64,000 nucleotides of DNA from Pseudomonas thivervalensis. Lineage in GTDB: Bacteria > Pseudomonadota > Gammaproteobacteria > Pseudomonadales > Pseudomonadaceae. Positions 44,033 through 52,006 of this stretch are shown here, piece by piece. The stretch covers positions 1 through 64,000 of the forward strand of contig NZ_LHVE01000007.1 in the NCBI RefSeq assembly GCF_001269655.1. The letters run 5' to 3'. The first letter of the stretch is position 1, and each line of letters starts with the position of its first letter. The notes beneath the pieces were generated by a model. It was not told the origin of the DNA. It saw only the letters and a list, made by a program, of their open reading frames with translations, and made no database searches. The position numbers and the translations under genes are program-made.

Positions 44033-44791
44033 ATGCGTTTTGCCGTTCTCGGCAGCGGTAGCCAGGGCAACGGCACGCTGGTCGCCAGTGCTGGCACGTA
44101 TGTGCTGGTCGATTGTGGTTTCTCCCTGCGGGAAACCGAGAAACGCCTGTTGCGCCTGGGTGTGCACCCGGCGCAACTGAGCGCGATACTCGTAACCCAC
44201 GAACATGCCGACCACGTGCATGGCGTGGGTTTGCTGTCTCGGCGCTACAATGTGCCGGTGTACCTGAGTCGTGGCACGCTGGAAGGCCTGCGCAAGCCCA
44301 TCGAGCCAGCCGGTTTCGTGGCCGGTGGCGAGCAACTGCGTATCGGTGGCCTGGATATCAGCGTGGTCAGCGTGGCGCACGATGCCCGGGAACCGACGCA
44401 ATACGTGTTCAGCGACGGTGAGCGGCGCTTCGGGTTGCTCACCGACCTGGGGTCGTATTGCGACAGGGTGATGGACAGTTACCGGGACCTCGATGCGTTG
44501 ATGATCGAGTCCAACCACTGCCGTGACATGCTGGCCCGTGGTTACTACCCGTACTTTCTCAAGCAGCGGGTCGGCGGGGAGCACGGACATTTGAACAACC
44601 ACCAGGCAGCGTTCCTGGTGGCCGAGTTGGGCTGGCAAGGCCTGCAACACCTGGTCCTGGCCCATCTGAGCAGCAAGAACAACCTGCCGCAGCTGGCCCG
44701 GCAATGTTTTGTCGACACCCTCGGGTGCGACCCGGACTGGCTGCAACTGGCCGATCAAGATTCAGGGCTCGACTGGCGACATATCGCCTAG
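44033..44791 (+). CDS. Metallo-beta-lactamase fold hydrolase (YycJ-like)
   Basis: A 252-residue MBL protein starting MRFAVLGSGSQGNGTLVASA. It has the metal motif THEHADHVHG and further ligands in ESNHC and GEHGHLNNHQ. This subfamily resembles YycJ/WalJ and is of uncertain substrate, possibly a nuclease or phosphodiesterase. It starts 4 bp after bamC and precedes purC. Confidence 0.9.
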   Translation: MRFAVLGSGSQGNGTLVASAGTYVLVDCGFSLRETEKRLLRLGVHPAQLSAILVTHEHADHVHGVGLLSRRYNVPVYLSRGTLEGLRKPIEPAGFVAGGEQLRIGGLDISVVSVAHDAREPTQYVFSDGERRFGLLTDLGSYCDRVMDSYRDLDALMIESNHCRDMLARGYYPYFLKQRVGGEHGHLNNHQAAFLVAELGWQGLQHLVLAHLSSKNNLPQLARQCFVDTLGCDPDWLQLADQDSGLDWRHIA

Positions 44792-44818
44792 CCCACTACT
44801 TAGCAAGCGGAGCCCATC

Positions 44819-45532
44819 ATGGAAAAACGTGAAGAACTCTACCGCGGCAAAGCCAAGTCGGTTTACAAGACCGACGACGCCGACCGCTTGATCCTGCTGT
44901 TTCGCAACGACACCTCGGCGTTCGACGGCAAGCGCATCGAACAGCTGGACCGCAAGGGCATGGTGAACAACAAGTTCAACGCCTTCATCATGCAGAAGCT
45001 CGAAGCCGCCGGCGTGCCGACCCAGTTCGACAAACTGCTGGGCGACAACGAATGCCTGGTCAAGAAGCTGGACATGATCCCGGTCGAATGCGTCGTGCGT
45101 AACTACGCCGCCGGCAGCCTGGTCAAGCGCCTGGGCGTGGAAGAGGGCATGAAGCTCAACCCCTACACCTTCGAGCTGTTCCTGAAGGACGACGCCAAGG
45201 GCGACCCGTTCATCAACGAATCCCACGTCGTGGCATTCGGTTGGGGCACCGCCGAGCAACTGGCGCGCATGAAGGAATTGTCCCTCAAGGTCAACGACGT
45301 GCTGACCAAGCTGTTCGACGACGCCGGCCTGTTGCTGGTGGACTTCAAGCTTGAGTTCGGCGTGTTCAGCGACGGCTCCATCGTCCTGGGCGACGAGTTC
45401 AGCCCGGACGGCTGCCGCCTCTGGGACAAGGACACCAAGAAGAAGATGGACAAGGACCGCTTCCGCCAAGGCCTCGGTGACGTCATCGAAGCCTACGAAG
45501 AAGTCGCCCAGCGCCTGGGTGTGCCGCTGTAA
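44819..45532 (+). CDS. purC: SAICAR synthetase
   Basis: A 237-residue enzyme of purine synthesis that joins CAIR and aspartate using ATP. It begins with the family motif [14 protein letters not shown]. The conserved substrate-binding segments [26 protein letters not shown] and [14 protein letters not shown] are intact. It is the last gene of the dapA cluster. Confidence 0.97.
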   Translation: MEKREELYRGKAKSVYKTDDADRLILLFRNDTSAFDGKRIEQLDRKGMVNNKFNAFIMQKLEAAGVPTQFDKLLGDNECLVKKLDMIPVECVVRNYAAGSLVKRLGVEEGMKLNPYTFELFLKDDAKGDPFINESHVVAFGWGTAEQLARMKELSLKVNDVLTKLFDDAGLLLVDFKLEFGVFSDGSIVLGDEFSPDGCRLWDKDTKKKMDKDRFRQGLGDVIEAYEEVAQRLGVPL

Positions 45533-45597
45533 TCAACGCAAGCATCTGATAGCACGGAAAAAAATTCGCTCGGGGGTTCGCTTCCGGCGAATGTGCT

Positions 45598-45603
45598 GGT
45601 ATG
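45598..45603 (+). promoter_or_regulatory. -10 box of the tRNA-Ser promoter
   Basis: TATGAT lies 12 bp before the tRNA, with a poor -35 match (TTCGCT) 17 bases upstream. Placement is typical of a tRNA promoter. Confidence 0.45.
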
Positions 45604-45615
45604 ATGCGCGCCACT

Positions 45616-45705
45616 GGAGAGATGCCGGAGTGGCCGAACGGGACGGATTCGAAATCCGTTGTACTGGCGACAGTACCTAGGGTTCAAATCCCTATCTCTC
45701 CGCCA
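45616..45705 (+). tRNA. tRNA-Ser (anticodon CGA)
   Basis: A 90-nt class-II tRNA starting GGAGAGATGCCGGAGTGG and ending CTCTCCGCCA with CCA encoded. The anticodon loop TTCGAAA gives CGA (reads UCG). The long variable arm TACTGGCGACAGTA forms a stem, and the T loop is GGTTCAAATCC. Confidence 0.96.
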
Positions 45706-45721
45706 TTATTGTGTATGACTA

Positions 45722-45757
45722 AGCCCCTGAAATGGTTGAACATTTCAGGGGCTTTTT
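45722..45757 (+). terminator. Intrinsic terminator after tRNA-Ser
   Basis: AGCCCCTGAAATG and CATTTCAGGGGCT form a perfect 13-bp stem followed by TTTTT. Confidence 0.93.
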
Positions 45758-45859
45758 CGTTTTTGGCGTTTGGTTTAGGGCGTTTTTAGGGCATGAATGC
45801 AGATTTAAAAATTGCCATACTCTTCAAAAGGGACACGAATTAACGGTTGGCATCCCGAA

Positions 45860-46006
45860 CTACTTTTTAGTAGCAAGCTTGCTAGTAACTAAAAATCTAT
45901 CAAACACTTTCTGACCATCACGCGCTGCTTGTCGAACGTCAAGAAATGTCAGCTCTTCGTGAATGACTTTTCTGCGCGCTTCTTCGACTTTTTTTGTGGT
46001 GGTCAT
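45860..46006 (-). CDS. Small 48-residue hypothetical protein
   Basis: The ATG at 46006 follows CTCGGAGATTCCG (SD-like GGAG, 9 bases). The frame gives 48 residues, MTTTKKVEEARRKVIHEELT then FLDVRQAARDGQKVFDRFLV and a Lys-rich end. It is charged and probably helical. The same upstream region and first codons occur in the frameshifted ORF at 46503-46729, which argues that it is a real gene family. Function unknown. Confidence 0.45.
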   Translation of the reverse strand: MTTTKKVEEARRKVIHEELTFLDVRQAARDGQKVFDRFLVTSKLATKK

Positions 46007-46367
46007 CGGAATCTCCGAGGGTGTGGATTCATGCTGATCAGCTTGTGTGACTAATCGAGTCTGGGCAAAGCGGAGGTTTCGTGTTATCGAACCATGCTCG
46101 TTTCGACAAGATGGACCCTTGAGAGTAATGCCAGTCAGTTAAGCGATATAAAGCCGGGCAATCATCCTGTGGCGAGGGAGCTTGCTCCCGCTGGGCTGCG
46201 TAGCAGCACCAAAAACAGGGCCGCTTCGCGACCCAGCGGGAGCAAGCTCCCTCGCCACGGTTTGTGTGTTTCCTCGTGGCATCCACTTTCTGATCGGTGT
46301 TACCCGTGAGAGGCCCTTTGAACTAGGCCGGCTCCGCATCCAACCGTCGGGCGATGACATCAAGCAC
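45983..46367. repeat. Copy 1 of a ~380-bp direct repeat
   Basis: From TCGACTTTTTTTGTGGT to ATGACATCAAGCAC this segment matches 46708-47088 almost base for base. It holds the start of a small ORF, a REPIN and the last ~15 codons of a 47044-type gene. It is the result of a tandem duplication of a two-gene module. Confidence 0.9.
46169..46258. repeat. REPIN inside repeat copy 1
   Basis: GTGGCGAGGGAGCTTGCTCC and GGAGCAAGCTCCCTCGCCAC form inverted arms around about 50 bp. It is identical to the REPIN at 46891-46980 because both belong to the duplicated block. Confidence 0.92.
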
Positions 46368-46419
46368 AATCCCGAGAGTGTCCAGCCTGCCTCTCGTGGC
46401 CTGTTGCATTCGAAATCAG
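46324..46419 (-). pseudogene. 3' remnant of a paralogue of the 47044 gene
   Basis: The minus-strand frame ends ATRGRLDTLGIVLDVIARRL then DAEPA and a stop. The last 15 codons match the end of the gene at 47044-47310. Upstream, the frame has an in-frame stop and no full-length gene. It appears to be the tail of a deleted or recombined copy. Confidence 0.65.
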
Positions 46420-46502
46420 GCAGACGCCAATCGGCGTCGTGAGCGCCAAGAAGACTAAGCGTGACTTAACGTCGGTAGTGGGCGAAAAGGCGCTGTCATA
46501 GG

Positions 46503-46729
46503 TTAATAGAGCTTTCTAGTTACACGTTCCTCCGGAAAAGCCGTAGCGAGGCTAGAGGTGCGAATTGCGGCTATCTGATCTTCGGTCAAAAGGCCTCCAT
46601 CCAGCTCGTACGTTGGTAAGTAACGGTCAGTTAGCTGACGCAATGCGAGGGGTGCTACTTCAGTTTTATTCAGACTGGTCTGAAGCGCTTTTTTTTTGTG
46701 CGATTTGTCGATTTTTTTGTGGTAGCCAT
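46503..46729 (-). pseudogene. Frameshifted small ORF (A9 run)
   Basis: The ATG at 46729 follows a GGAG site and gives MATTKKSTNRTKKKRFRPV before an early stop. Shifting frame at a run of nine A's (46690-46698) opens a further 61-residue frame: ALQTSLNKTEVAPLALRQLT and on to AFPEERVTRKLY. The N-terminus resembles the small ORF at 45860-46006. Either one A has been lost (pseudogene) or polymerase or ribosome slippage restores the frame. Confidence 0.5.
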
Positions 46730-47088
46730 CGGAGTCTCCGAGGTGTGTGTATTCATGCTGATCGGCTTGTGTGACTAATCGAGTCCTGGCAACCGGAGGT
46801 TTGGTGTTATCGAACCATGCTCGTTTCGACGATGGGCCCCGTGAGAGTAATGCCAGTCAGTTAAGCGATATAAAGCCGGGTAATCACCCTGTGGCGAGGG
46901 AGCTTGCTCCCGCTGGGCTGCGTAGCAGCACCAAAAACAGGGCCGCTTCGCGACCCAGCGGGAGCAAGCTCCCTCGCCACGGTTTGTGTGTTTCCTCGTG
47001 GCATCCACTTTCTGATCGGTGTTACCCGTGAGAGCCCTTTGAACTAGGCCGGCTCTGCATCCAACCGTCGGGCGATGACATCAAGCAC
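46708..47088. repeat. Copy 2 of the ~380-bp direct repeat
   Basis: This is the partner of 45983-46367, with a few substitutions (for example GATCAGCTTG in copy 1 against GATCGGCTTG here). It holds the start of the frameshifted ORF, a REPIN and the 3' end of the intact 47044 gene. Confidence 0.9.
46891..46980. repeat. REPIN inside repeat copy 2
   Basis: The same inverted pair as at 46169-46258, GTGGCGAGGGAGCTTGCTCC and its reverse complement. Confidence 0.92.
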
Positions 47089-47310
47089 GTCGCAACCATC
47101 CCTCAAGGAGATGCAGCACAGTTGTGCAAAGTCCTGAAGGACTACTGAGTCACTCGGAATATCCCCTCGCATTGCGAGGTTCTCTAAAAGCTGGGTAACC
47201 GCGCGAATTCTATAGCCCGCCGTGTCGAGCAGGATGTGCAACGGTGCGGAGGTATCGACGAAAAGGGGTTGATCGTCGGCATTACTAGTAAGAGCCATGT
47301 ATCTGTTCAT
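47044..47310 (-). CDS. Small hypothetical protein, possibly DUF3077/DUF6124-like
   Basis: An 88-residue protein, MNRYMALTSNADDQPLFVDT then a helical body ending CDVLDVIARRLDAEPA. Size and layout (short N-terminus, PLF-x-V entry, two long helices) resemble the small Pseudomonas DUF3077/DUF6124 proteins, but I cannot confirm the family. The ATG at 47310 has GGAG seven bases upstream. A longer start at 47352 lacks a ribosome site. The gene after it on the same strand is the frameshifted ORF at 46503-46729, and the pair is duplicated downstream. Confidence 0.6.
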   Translation of the reverse strand: MNRYMALTSNADDQPLFVDTSAPLHILLDTAGYRIRAVTQLLENLAMRGDIPSDSVVLQDFAQLCCISLRDGCDVLDVIARRLDAEPA

Positions 47311-47653
47311 TTCAAACTCCGTTTGATTGAAGGCTTTCTTACCATTTGTCATCGAGTCGCCAAACCCAAGCCGCTCTTACGAACGACGCTTGGACTATAG
47401 GGCCTTTCTGTAAAGATCATCAATCAGACGATGCGTAGGACGCTTCCCTGAATTATGTGAGCGGAAAATGTCAGACAATTCCCCCACGGTACTGCGTCCA
47501 ACCCATACTTTTTTATCCAGCTCAACTCCCCTCCGCATTCTGAATAACCACAGCCCTTCACACCAAAACCTTTGTGACAATCAGACTAATGGGCTATAGC
47601 TCAAGACATGGCTGCCGATAGGCAGGTATTCCCCCCGTGTAAGGAGTGACACC
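47311..47653. other. Intergenic region before the chemoreceptor gene
   Basis: About 340 bp. A minus-strand frame of 61 codons (47395-47580) exists but has no clear ribosome site, and I do not recognise its product. TAAGGAGTGACACC just before 47654 is the chemoreceptor ribosome site. Confidence 0.45.
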
Positions 47654-49288
47654 ATGCTGCGGTTCTTCGCCGACTTGGGCTTTCGCTGGAAAATCACTCT
47701 CCCGATAGCGTTCCTGGCTGTGTTGCTGGTCCTGATGGGGGGCGCGGGGATGCGCGGCATCAGTCAGGTGACCGAATCCAGTACGCAATTGACTAAGCGT
47801 TATCTGCCGGCCATCAGCCTGTTGCTCAATGCCGACCGTGATCTTTACCAGGCGTTCGTGGCCGAGCGCAGTCTGCTGGATGGTCATGCAGGCGAGCACC
47901 TGCAAGCGCTGAGCGCCAGTCATGGCGAAAATGCGAAGCAGGCTTACGACCGTGTGCAGAAATACGCCGCGATGCAGCCCGGTGCCGAGGCGCAGGCGTT
48001 GGTCAGTCAGTTCAATGACAGCTTCGGTAAATGGATGCAGGTTTCGCGGCGGGTCCTCGAACTGTCGGTAGGCGATCCGCAGGGTGCCAGTGCGCTGAGC
48101 TTCGGTGACAGTGAGCGCCTGTTTGAAACCATGCGTGATTCCATCGACAAGCTGGGTGAGCTGGAAGATGCGGCGTCCCATCGCGAAGGCGATGCTGCGA
48201 TTGAAAACGGTGAGACAGTCGGAGTGCATCAGGGCGTGATTCTGTTGATCGGCCTGCTCGGTTGCGTCCTTGTGCTGGTTGCCCTGCCGCTGGTGGTGTT
48301 GAGCCCCATGCGTCGCTTGCTGCACCGCGTCGAGCAGATTGCCGAGGGCGGTGGCGATTTGAAAGGGCGTCTTGAGGTACGTTCGGCCGATGAGCTGGGA
48401 CAACTCGGCAGTGCCTTCAACCGTTTTCTCGACAAGTTGCAGCCATTGATCGCCGAAGTCGGGCGGGTGACGGGAGAGGTAGACTCCGCAGCGCGGGCCA
48501 TGGCCGACATGGCCTCGACGAATGACCGATTGATCAGCAGCGAGCACGCGGCGCTCGATCAGGTCAGTACCGCCGCCACCCAGATGAGCGCAGCGGTGCA
48601 TGAAGTGGCGCATAACGCGGCGAACGCCTCGGGCGCCGCGCAGGAGGCGAGCAGCCAGTCTCGTGACGGCGCCGAGGTGGTCAGCAGTACCATCGAGTCG
48701 ATCCGCCAGTTGGCCCAGGAAGTGGAGAGCGCTTCGGGCACGATCGAGGCATTGGCCCAGGAAACGTCCAGTATCGGCGCCGTGCTCGAAGTGATCCGTG
48801 GCATCGCCGAACAAACCAACCTGTTGGCGCTGAACGCCGCCATCGAAGCGGCGCGGGCCGGTGAGCAGGGCCGTGGTTTTGCCGTGGTGGCCGATGAAGT
48901 GAGGGCGCTTGCGGCCCGCACCCAAGACTCGACCAAAGACATTCAGGTTCGTATCGAGCGGTTGCAGAGCGGTGTCGCCAAGGCTGTGCAAGCCATGCAT
49001 GTGGGCAGCAGCAAGGCTCGGGACAGCGTCGAGCGTGCGGCGGGGGTCGATCAGGTGCTCAGCGGTACCGGCGGTTCGATCCAGCGGATCAACGACATGG
49101 CCGCGCAGATCGCCAGTGCTTGTGAGGAGCAGAGCAGCGTCACCGAAGAGATTGCCCGCAACATTTCCGATATCCGCGACTTGTCCAACGAAGCGGCTGC
49201 CAATTCCGCCCAGAGCATGCATGCCAGCCGACAGCTGTCCTCTCTGTCGCAAAACCTGGCTGGGCTGGTCGGCCGCTTCCGCACCTGA
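47654..49288 (+). CDS. Methyl-accepting chemotaxis protein
   Basis: A 544-residue chemoreceptor with a membrane helix (~13-33), a periplasmic four-helix-bundle-like sensor (~35-190), a second helix (~198-218), HAMP (~219-270) and a signalling domain. The hairpin tip [20 protein letters not shown] binds CheA/CheW. No C-terminal CheR-tethering pentapeptide is seen. The ligand cannot be predicted from sequence. TAAGGAG lies 8 bases before the ATG. Confidence 0.93.
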   Translation: MLRFFADLGFRWKITLPIAFLAVLLVLMGGAGMRGISQVTESSTQLTKRYLPAISLLLNADRDLYQAFVAERSLLDGHAGEHLQALSASHGENAKQAYDRVQKYAAMQPGAEAQALVSQFNDSFGKWMQVSRRVLELSVGDPQGASALSFGDSERLFETMRDSIDKLGELEDAASHREGDAAIENGETVGVHQGVILLIGLLGCVLVLVALPLVVLSPMRRLLHRVEQIAEGGGDLKGRLEVRSADELGQLGSAFNRFLDKLQPLIAEVGRVTGEVDSAARAMADMASTNDRLISSEHAALDQVSTAATQMSAAVHEVAHNAANASGAAQEASSQSRDGAEVVSSTIESIRQLAQEVESASGTIEALAQETSSIGAVLEVIRGIAEQTNLLALNAAIEAARAGEQGRGFAVVADEVRALAARTQDSTKDIQVRIERLQSGVAKAVQAMHVGSSKARDSVERAAGVDQVLSGTGGSIQRINDMAAQIASACEEQSSVTEEIARNISDIRDLSNEAAANSAQSMHASRQLSSLSQNLAGLVGRFRT

Positions 49289-49300
49289 GGCAGGCGCGCT

Positions 49301-50047
49301 GTGGCCATCAGCGATAGTCTGCGAGCGTTGCATCAGGACGGGTTCGTCCTGATGCCAGCCGTACTGGACGCCGCGCAGATTGCCAACCTGCGCCATGCCA
49401 TCGACCAGTTGAAGCCTCAGCACTGGGACTACAGCGGCGTCATCGATCATTACAAATGTGTGTTCAATCGCGACCCGTTCTGGCTGCCGTTCCTGGATGT
49501 GGCCGGCGTGATCGAGCTGGCCGAGACGGCCCTGGGTGATGACTGCCATGTCATCGGCCAGACGGCCTGGCGCTGTCACCCGGGTCTCAAGGGGGCGCCG
49601 TTGCACCTGGATTACCTGGCGATGGCGTTGCCGCCAACGCTGTTGGCCGATCCGACCTTCGAGCTGCCGATGCAGGTGTTCACCGCGCAATTTTATTTGG
49701 ATGACATCGACGCCGACTTGAGCCCGACCCAGGTGATTCCTGGCAGCCACAAGGCCGGTCGGGCGCCCACTGCGGGCGAAACGCATTGGCAGGGCCGTAC
49801 CGCGCAGCCAGTGCTGTGCCGAGCGGGCGATGTGCTGGTTCTGCGCAGCGAGCTGTGGCACGCCGGCAGCGATAACCGGACCGCCGATCGCACGCGCTAC
49901 CTGCTCCAGGTGCACTACGGTCGGCGGATGGTCGCACAGAAGTTCTCACCTTATCTGCACTGGCAGTTCAACCCTGAGGTCCTGGCCGCCGCCACACCTC
50001 GCCAGCGGCGGTTATTGGGCGATCACCAGGAAGCTGAATACGATTGA
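49301..50047 (+). CDS. Phytanoyl-CoA dioxygenase family (PhyH) protein
   Basis: A 248-residue Fe(II)/2-oxoglutarate oxygenase. The iron facial triad is His and Asp in PLHLDYLAM and the distal His in ELWHAGSDN; RTRYLLQVHYG holds the 2-oxoglutarate Arg. PhyH members hydroxylate varied small molecules, so the substrate is unknown. The start is GTG, 12 bp after the chemoreceptor stop, so they may be cotranscribed. That raises the possibility that receptor ligand and enzyme substrate are related. Confidence 0.87.
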   Translation: MAISDSLRALHQDGFVLMPAVLDAAQIANLRHAIDQLKPQHWDYSGVIDHYKCVFNRDPFWLPFLDVAGVIELAETALGDDCHVIGQTAWRCHPGLKGAPLHLDYLAMALPPTLLADPTFELPMQVFTAQFYLDDIDADLSPTQVIPGSHKAGRAPTAGETHWQGRTAQPVLCRAGDVLVLRSELWHAGSDNRTADRTRYLLQVHYGRRMVAQKFSPYLHWQFNPEVLAAATPRQRRLLGDHQEAEYD

Positions 50048-50058
50048 GCCTGGCTCAG

Positions 50059-50427
50059 TCAGATCCACACATCATTGGCTGCCGTTCGCTCATTGGTTTC
50101 TTCGCCGGTATTGATGACGCCGCGAGGCTCGATCAACAGCAGTTTCACTTCCTGGGCGGCGCTGGGCTTGTGCTCGACACCTCTTTTGACCACATACATC
50201 TCGCCCGGGCCAAGGGTCACTGCACCGTCGCGAAAGTCGATGCGCAGCTCGCCCTCCAGCACGATGAAGGTTTCATCGGTGTCGGCGTGGGTGTGCCAGA
50301 CGAAATCGCCTTCAAGCCGGGCGAGCTTGAATTGGTAGTCGTTCATTTCGGCCACGACTTTTGGCATCCATTGTTCCTGGAACAAGGTGTATTTATGGGC
50401 GAAGTTGATGGGGCTATAACGAGTCAT
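50059..50427 (-). CDS. Cupin domain protein
   Basis: A 122-residue single-domain cupin. Motif 1 is FVWHTHADTDETFIVLEGEL (two His and Glu metal ligands) and motif 2 is LGPGEMYVVKRGVEHKP (last ligand His). Small cupins of this kind are dioxygenases, isomerases or sensors; nothing here narrows it. It is convergent with the PhyH gene with an 11-bp gap, and downstream of the AraC-type gene on the same strand. Confidence 0.87.
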   Translation of the reverse strand: MTRYSPINFAHKYTLFQEQWMPKVVAEMNDYQFKLARLEGDFVWHTHADTDETFIVLEGELRIDFRDGAVTLGPGEMYVVKRGVEHKPSAAQEVKLLLIEPRGVINTGEETNERTAANDVWI

Positions 50428-50528
50428 CGAGGCATGCTCCTTGGTCGGGTAGTGCGTCCTACTTTATTGTCCGAGCCAACGTGCGTATTGGATGATCGTG
50501 CAGCTTTTTGCCGTGCGCAGCCGCTGCC

Positions 50529-51335
50529 TTAGCGCAGCATGTTCAGCCAGCGTGCCGGTGAAATACCGAAGGCTTGGGTGTGCAGCCGGGTCATGTGGCT
50601 CTGATCGAAAAAACCGCAGGCCAAGGCCACTTCGCTCAGCGGCGTGCCATTGAATGCCAGGCGCCGGGCTTCGTTCAGGCGGCGCTGGGTGATATAGCGA
50701 TAGGGGCTGGTGCCGTACAGCGCCCGGAAATCCCGGGACAGGCTCCATCGATCCCTGCCGCTTGCCCGCACCAGGTCATCCAGGGTGATCACCTGGCCGA
50801 GGGCATCGTGAATGAACAGGCGGGCACGCTCTGCTGCCGGGTAGTCGATCAATCGCCGTCCACGTCGGTTGCCCGCCGCGATGTCGAGTGCCTGGGCCAC
50901 GTCGTAGATGGCGTCCTCTTCCTCCAGCGGGTCGAGGGGGTGATCCAGGCTGTTCAACAATCGGCGGGTCGCGATGTTGAGGCGAGGGGCGTTGGACAAT
51001 CCACCTTCGATGAAGGGCAACGGCTTGCCGCCCAACACGTGCTGGATCACCGACGGTTCTATGTAGAACATCCGGTAGCGAAAACCCTCGCTCGTCCCGG
51101 CTTCGCCATCGTGTACCTCGTCCGGGTGCAGGACGATGGTGCCGCCGGGTTGGCTGTGGCGTTTGCTGTGGCGATAATTGAAGCTCTGCACGCCCGAAAG
51201 CGTGATGCCGATGGCGTAGGTGTCATGGCGATGGCTGGTGTAGCCATGCCCACTGAAATAAGCCTCGATGCGTTCCATCTTCCTCGATTCAGGCGCCCGC
51301 ACCAGCCAGTCGCGGTTGTGGATGAATCGAGTCAT
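50529..51335 (-). CDS. AraC-family transcriptional regulator
   Basis: A 268-residue protein with an N-terminal cupin-like sensor domain (HGYTSHRHDTYAIGITLSGV) and two C-terminal helix-turn-helix motifs (ITLDDLVRASGRDRWSLSRD and LSEVALACGFFDQSHMTRL). Targets are probably nearby, perhaps the cupin gene 100 bp downstream. The start at 51335 (MTRFIHNRDWLV) is favoured because the longer frame runs into a repeat. Confidence 0.87.
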   Translation of the reverse strand: MTRFIHNRDWLVRAPESRKMERIEAYFSGHGYTSHRHDTYAIGITLSGVQSFNYRHSKRHSQPGGTIVLHPDEVHDGEAGTSEGFRYRMFYIEPSVIQHVLGGKPLPFIEGGLSNAPRLNIATRRLLNSLDHPLDPLEEEDAIYDVAQALDIAAGNRRGRRLIDYPAAERARLFIHDALGQVITLDDLVRASGRDRWSLSRDFRALYGTSPYRYITQRRLNEARRLAFNGTPLSEVALACGFFDQSHMTRLHTQAFGISPARWLNMLR

Positions 51336-51390
51336 TGCACCGGGCCTCCTGCTTTGTCCGTATACCCTACCGCAAAAAAAGCTGAACCGG

Positions 51391-51494
51391 TGTAGGAGCT
51401 GTCGAGTGCAACGAGGCTGCGATCTTTCCCCAGACACTTGAGTCTCACGCGAAAGATCAAGATCAAAAGATCGCAGGCTTCGCCAGCTCCTACA
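51391..51494. repeat. Long inverted repeat of a second REP type
   Basis: TGTAGGAGCTG and CAGCTCCTACA, with inner arms GCTGCGATCTTT and AAAGATCGCAG, form a nested palindrome. It is unrelated to the GTGGCGAGG/GTGGGAGCG types elsewhere in the window. It lies between the AraC gene and the DUF1508 gene. Confidence 0.85.
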
Positions 51495-51511
51495 GAGCCC
51501 TGGTGGCGCTG

Positions 51512-51703
51512 CTAGATTTCCTTTACCGGCGTTTCACCCTGGACATTCTTGATCAGCCCGATGACGTGAAGGCAGTCGCTCTTGTTCACGTAGGATTCGC
51601 CACTGGCGATCGTTTCGTGGTTGCCGGCCCTCAAGCGCCAGCGCCATTGGCCTTTTCCGGTGCTCGGGGTGCCTCGGGTCTGTCGATAGATTTCAAAATA
51701 CAT
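51512..51703 (-). CDS. DUF1508 (YegP-like) protein
   Basis: A 63-residue protein with the DUF1508 signature YFEIYRQTRG ... WRWRLRAGNHETIASGESYV ... CLHVIGLIKN. YegP-type proteins are small alpha/beta proteins of unknown function, usually with one or two such domains. Here there is one. Confidence 0.85.
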   Translation of the reverse strand: MYFEIYRQTRGTPSTGKGQWRWRLRAGNHETIASGESYVNKSDCLHVIGLIKNVQGETPVKEI

Positions 51704-52006
51704 CGGTTCGCTCCCTGCGATTCATTCATTTAAGACATGCATTGAACATGTGGCTGCAAGCCTAGCCAAGCAGGTAGTTTTGGCTACAGGAAAATCGTTT
51801 CCATTGATGATCAAATATTGCCGGAAATGAGCCTGGATCGGGCATTCGACTATTGTCATGGAAAAAGTCATGTTGCGAACATGTGGTCGGCTGGAAGTTC
51901 GGGCCTGATCCTTGCGTTGCCCTGCCTGGTCCTGCTTAATACGTTTCGACGCCTAGGGCCGGAAGCCCGAAGGGACTGAAAACACTATAAGAAAAAGAGC
52001 CATCAA
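51704..52006. other. Intergenic region before the gtr cluster
   Basis: About 300 bp with no supported gene. It should contain promoters for the DUF1508 gene (minus) and the gtrB operon (plus). The latter has a weak ribosome site (AAGAAAAAGAGCC) before its GTG start. The sequence is more AT-rich than its surroundings around 51770-51830. Confidence 0.45.

Noticed and set aside
45616..45905. Integrative element at tRNA-Ser
   Set aside because: The following patch looks accessory, but no integrase and no repeat of the tRNA 3' end was found downstream in the window.
46094..46309. Twin ORFs at 46094 and 46771 with the same product (ELAPAGLRSS type)
   Set aside because: They translate the REPIN; the same ELAPAG/GACSR peptides appear wherever this REP type lies in an open frame.
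47395..47580. 61-codon minus-strand ORF
   Set aside because: No clear ribosome site or homology; it may be real but cannot be supported.
47594..49915. 773-codon minus-strand ORF
   Set aside because: Shadow of the chemoreceptor and PhyH genes, which have clear motifs.
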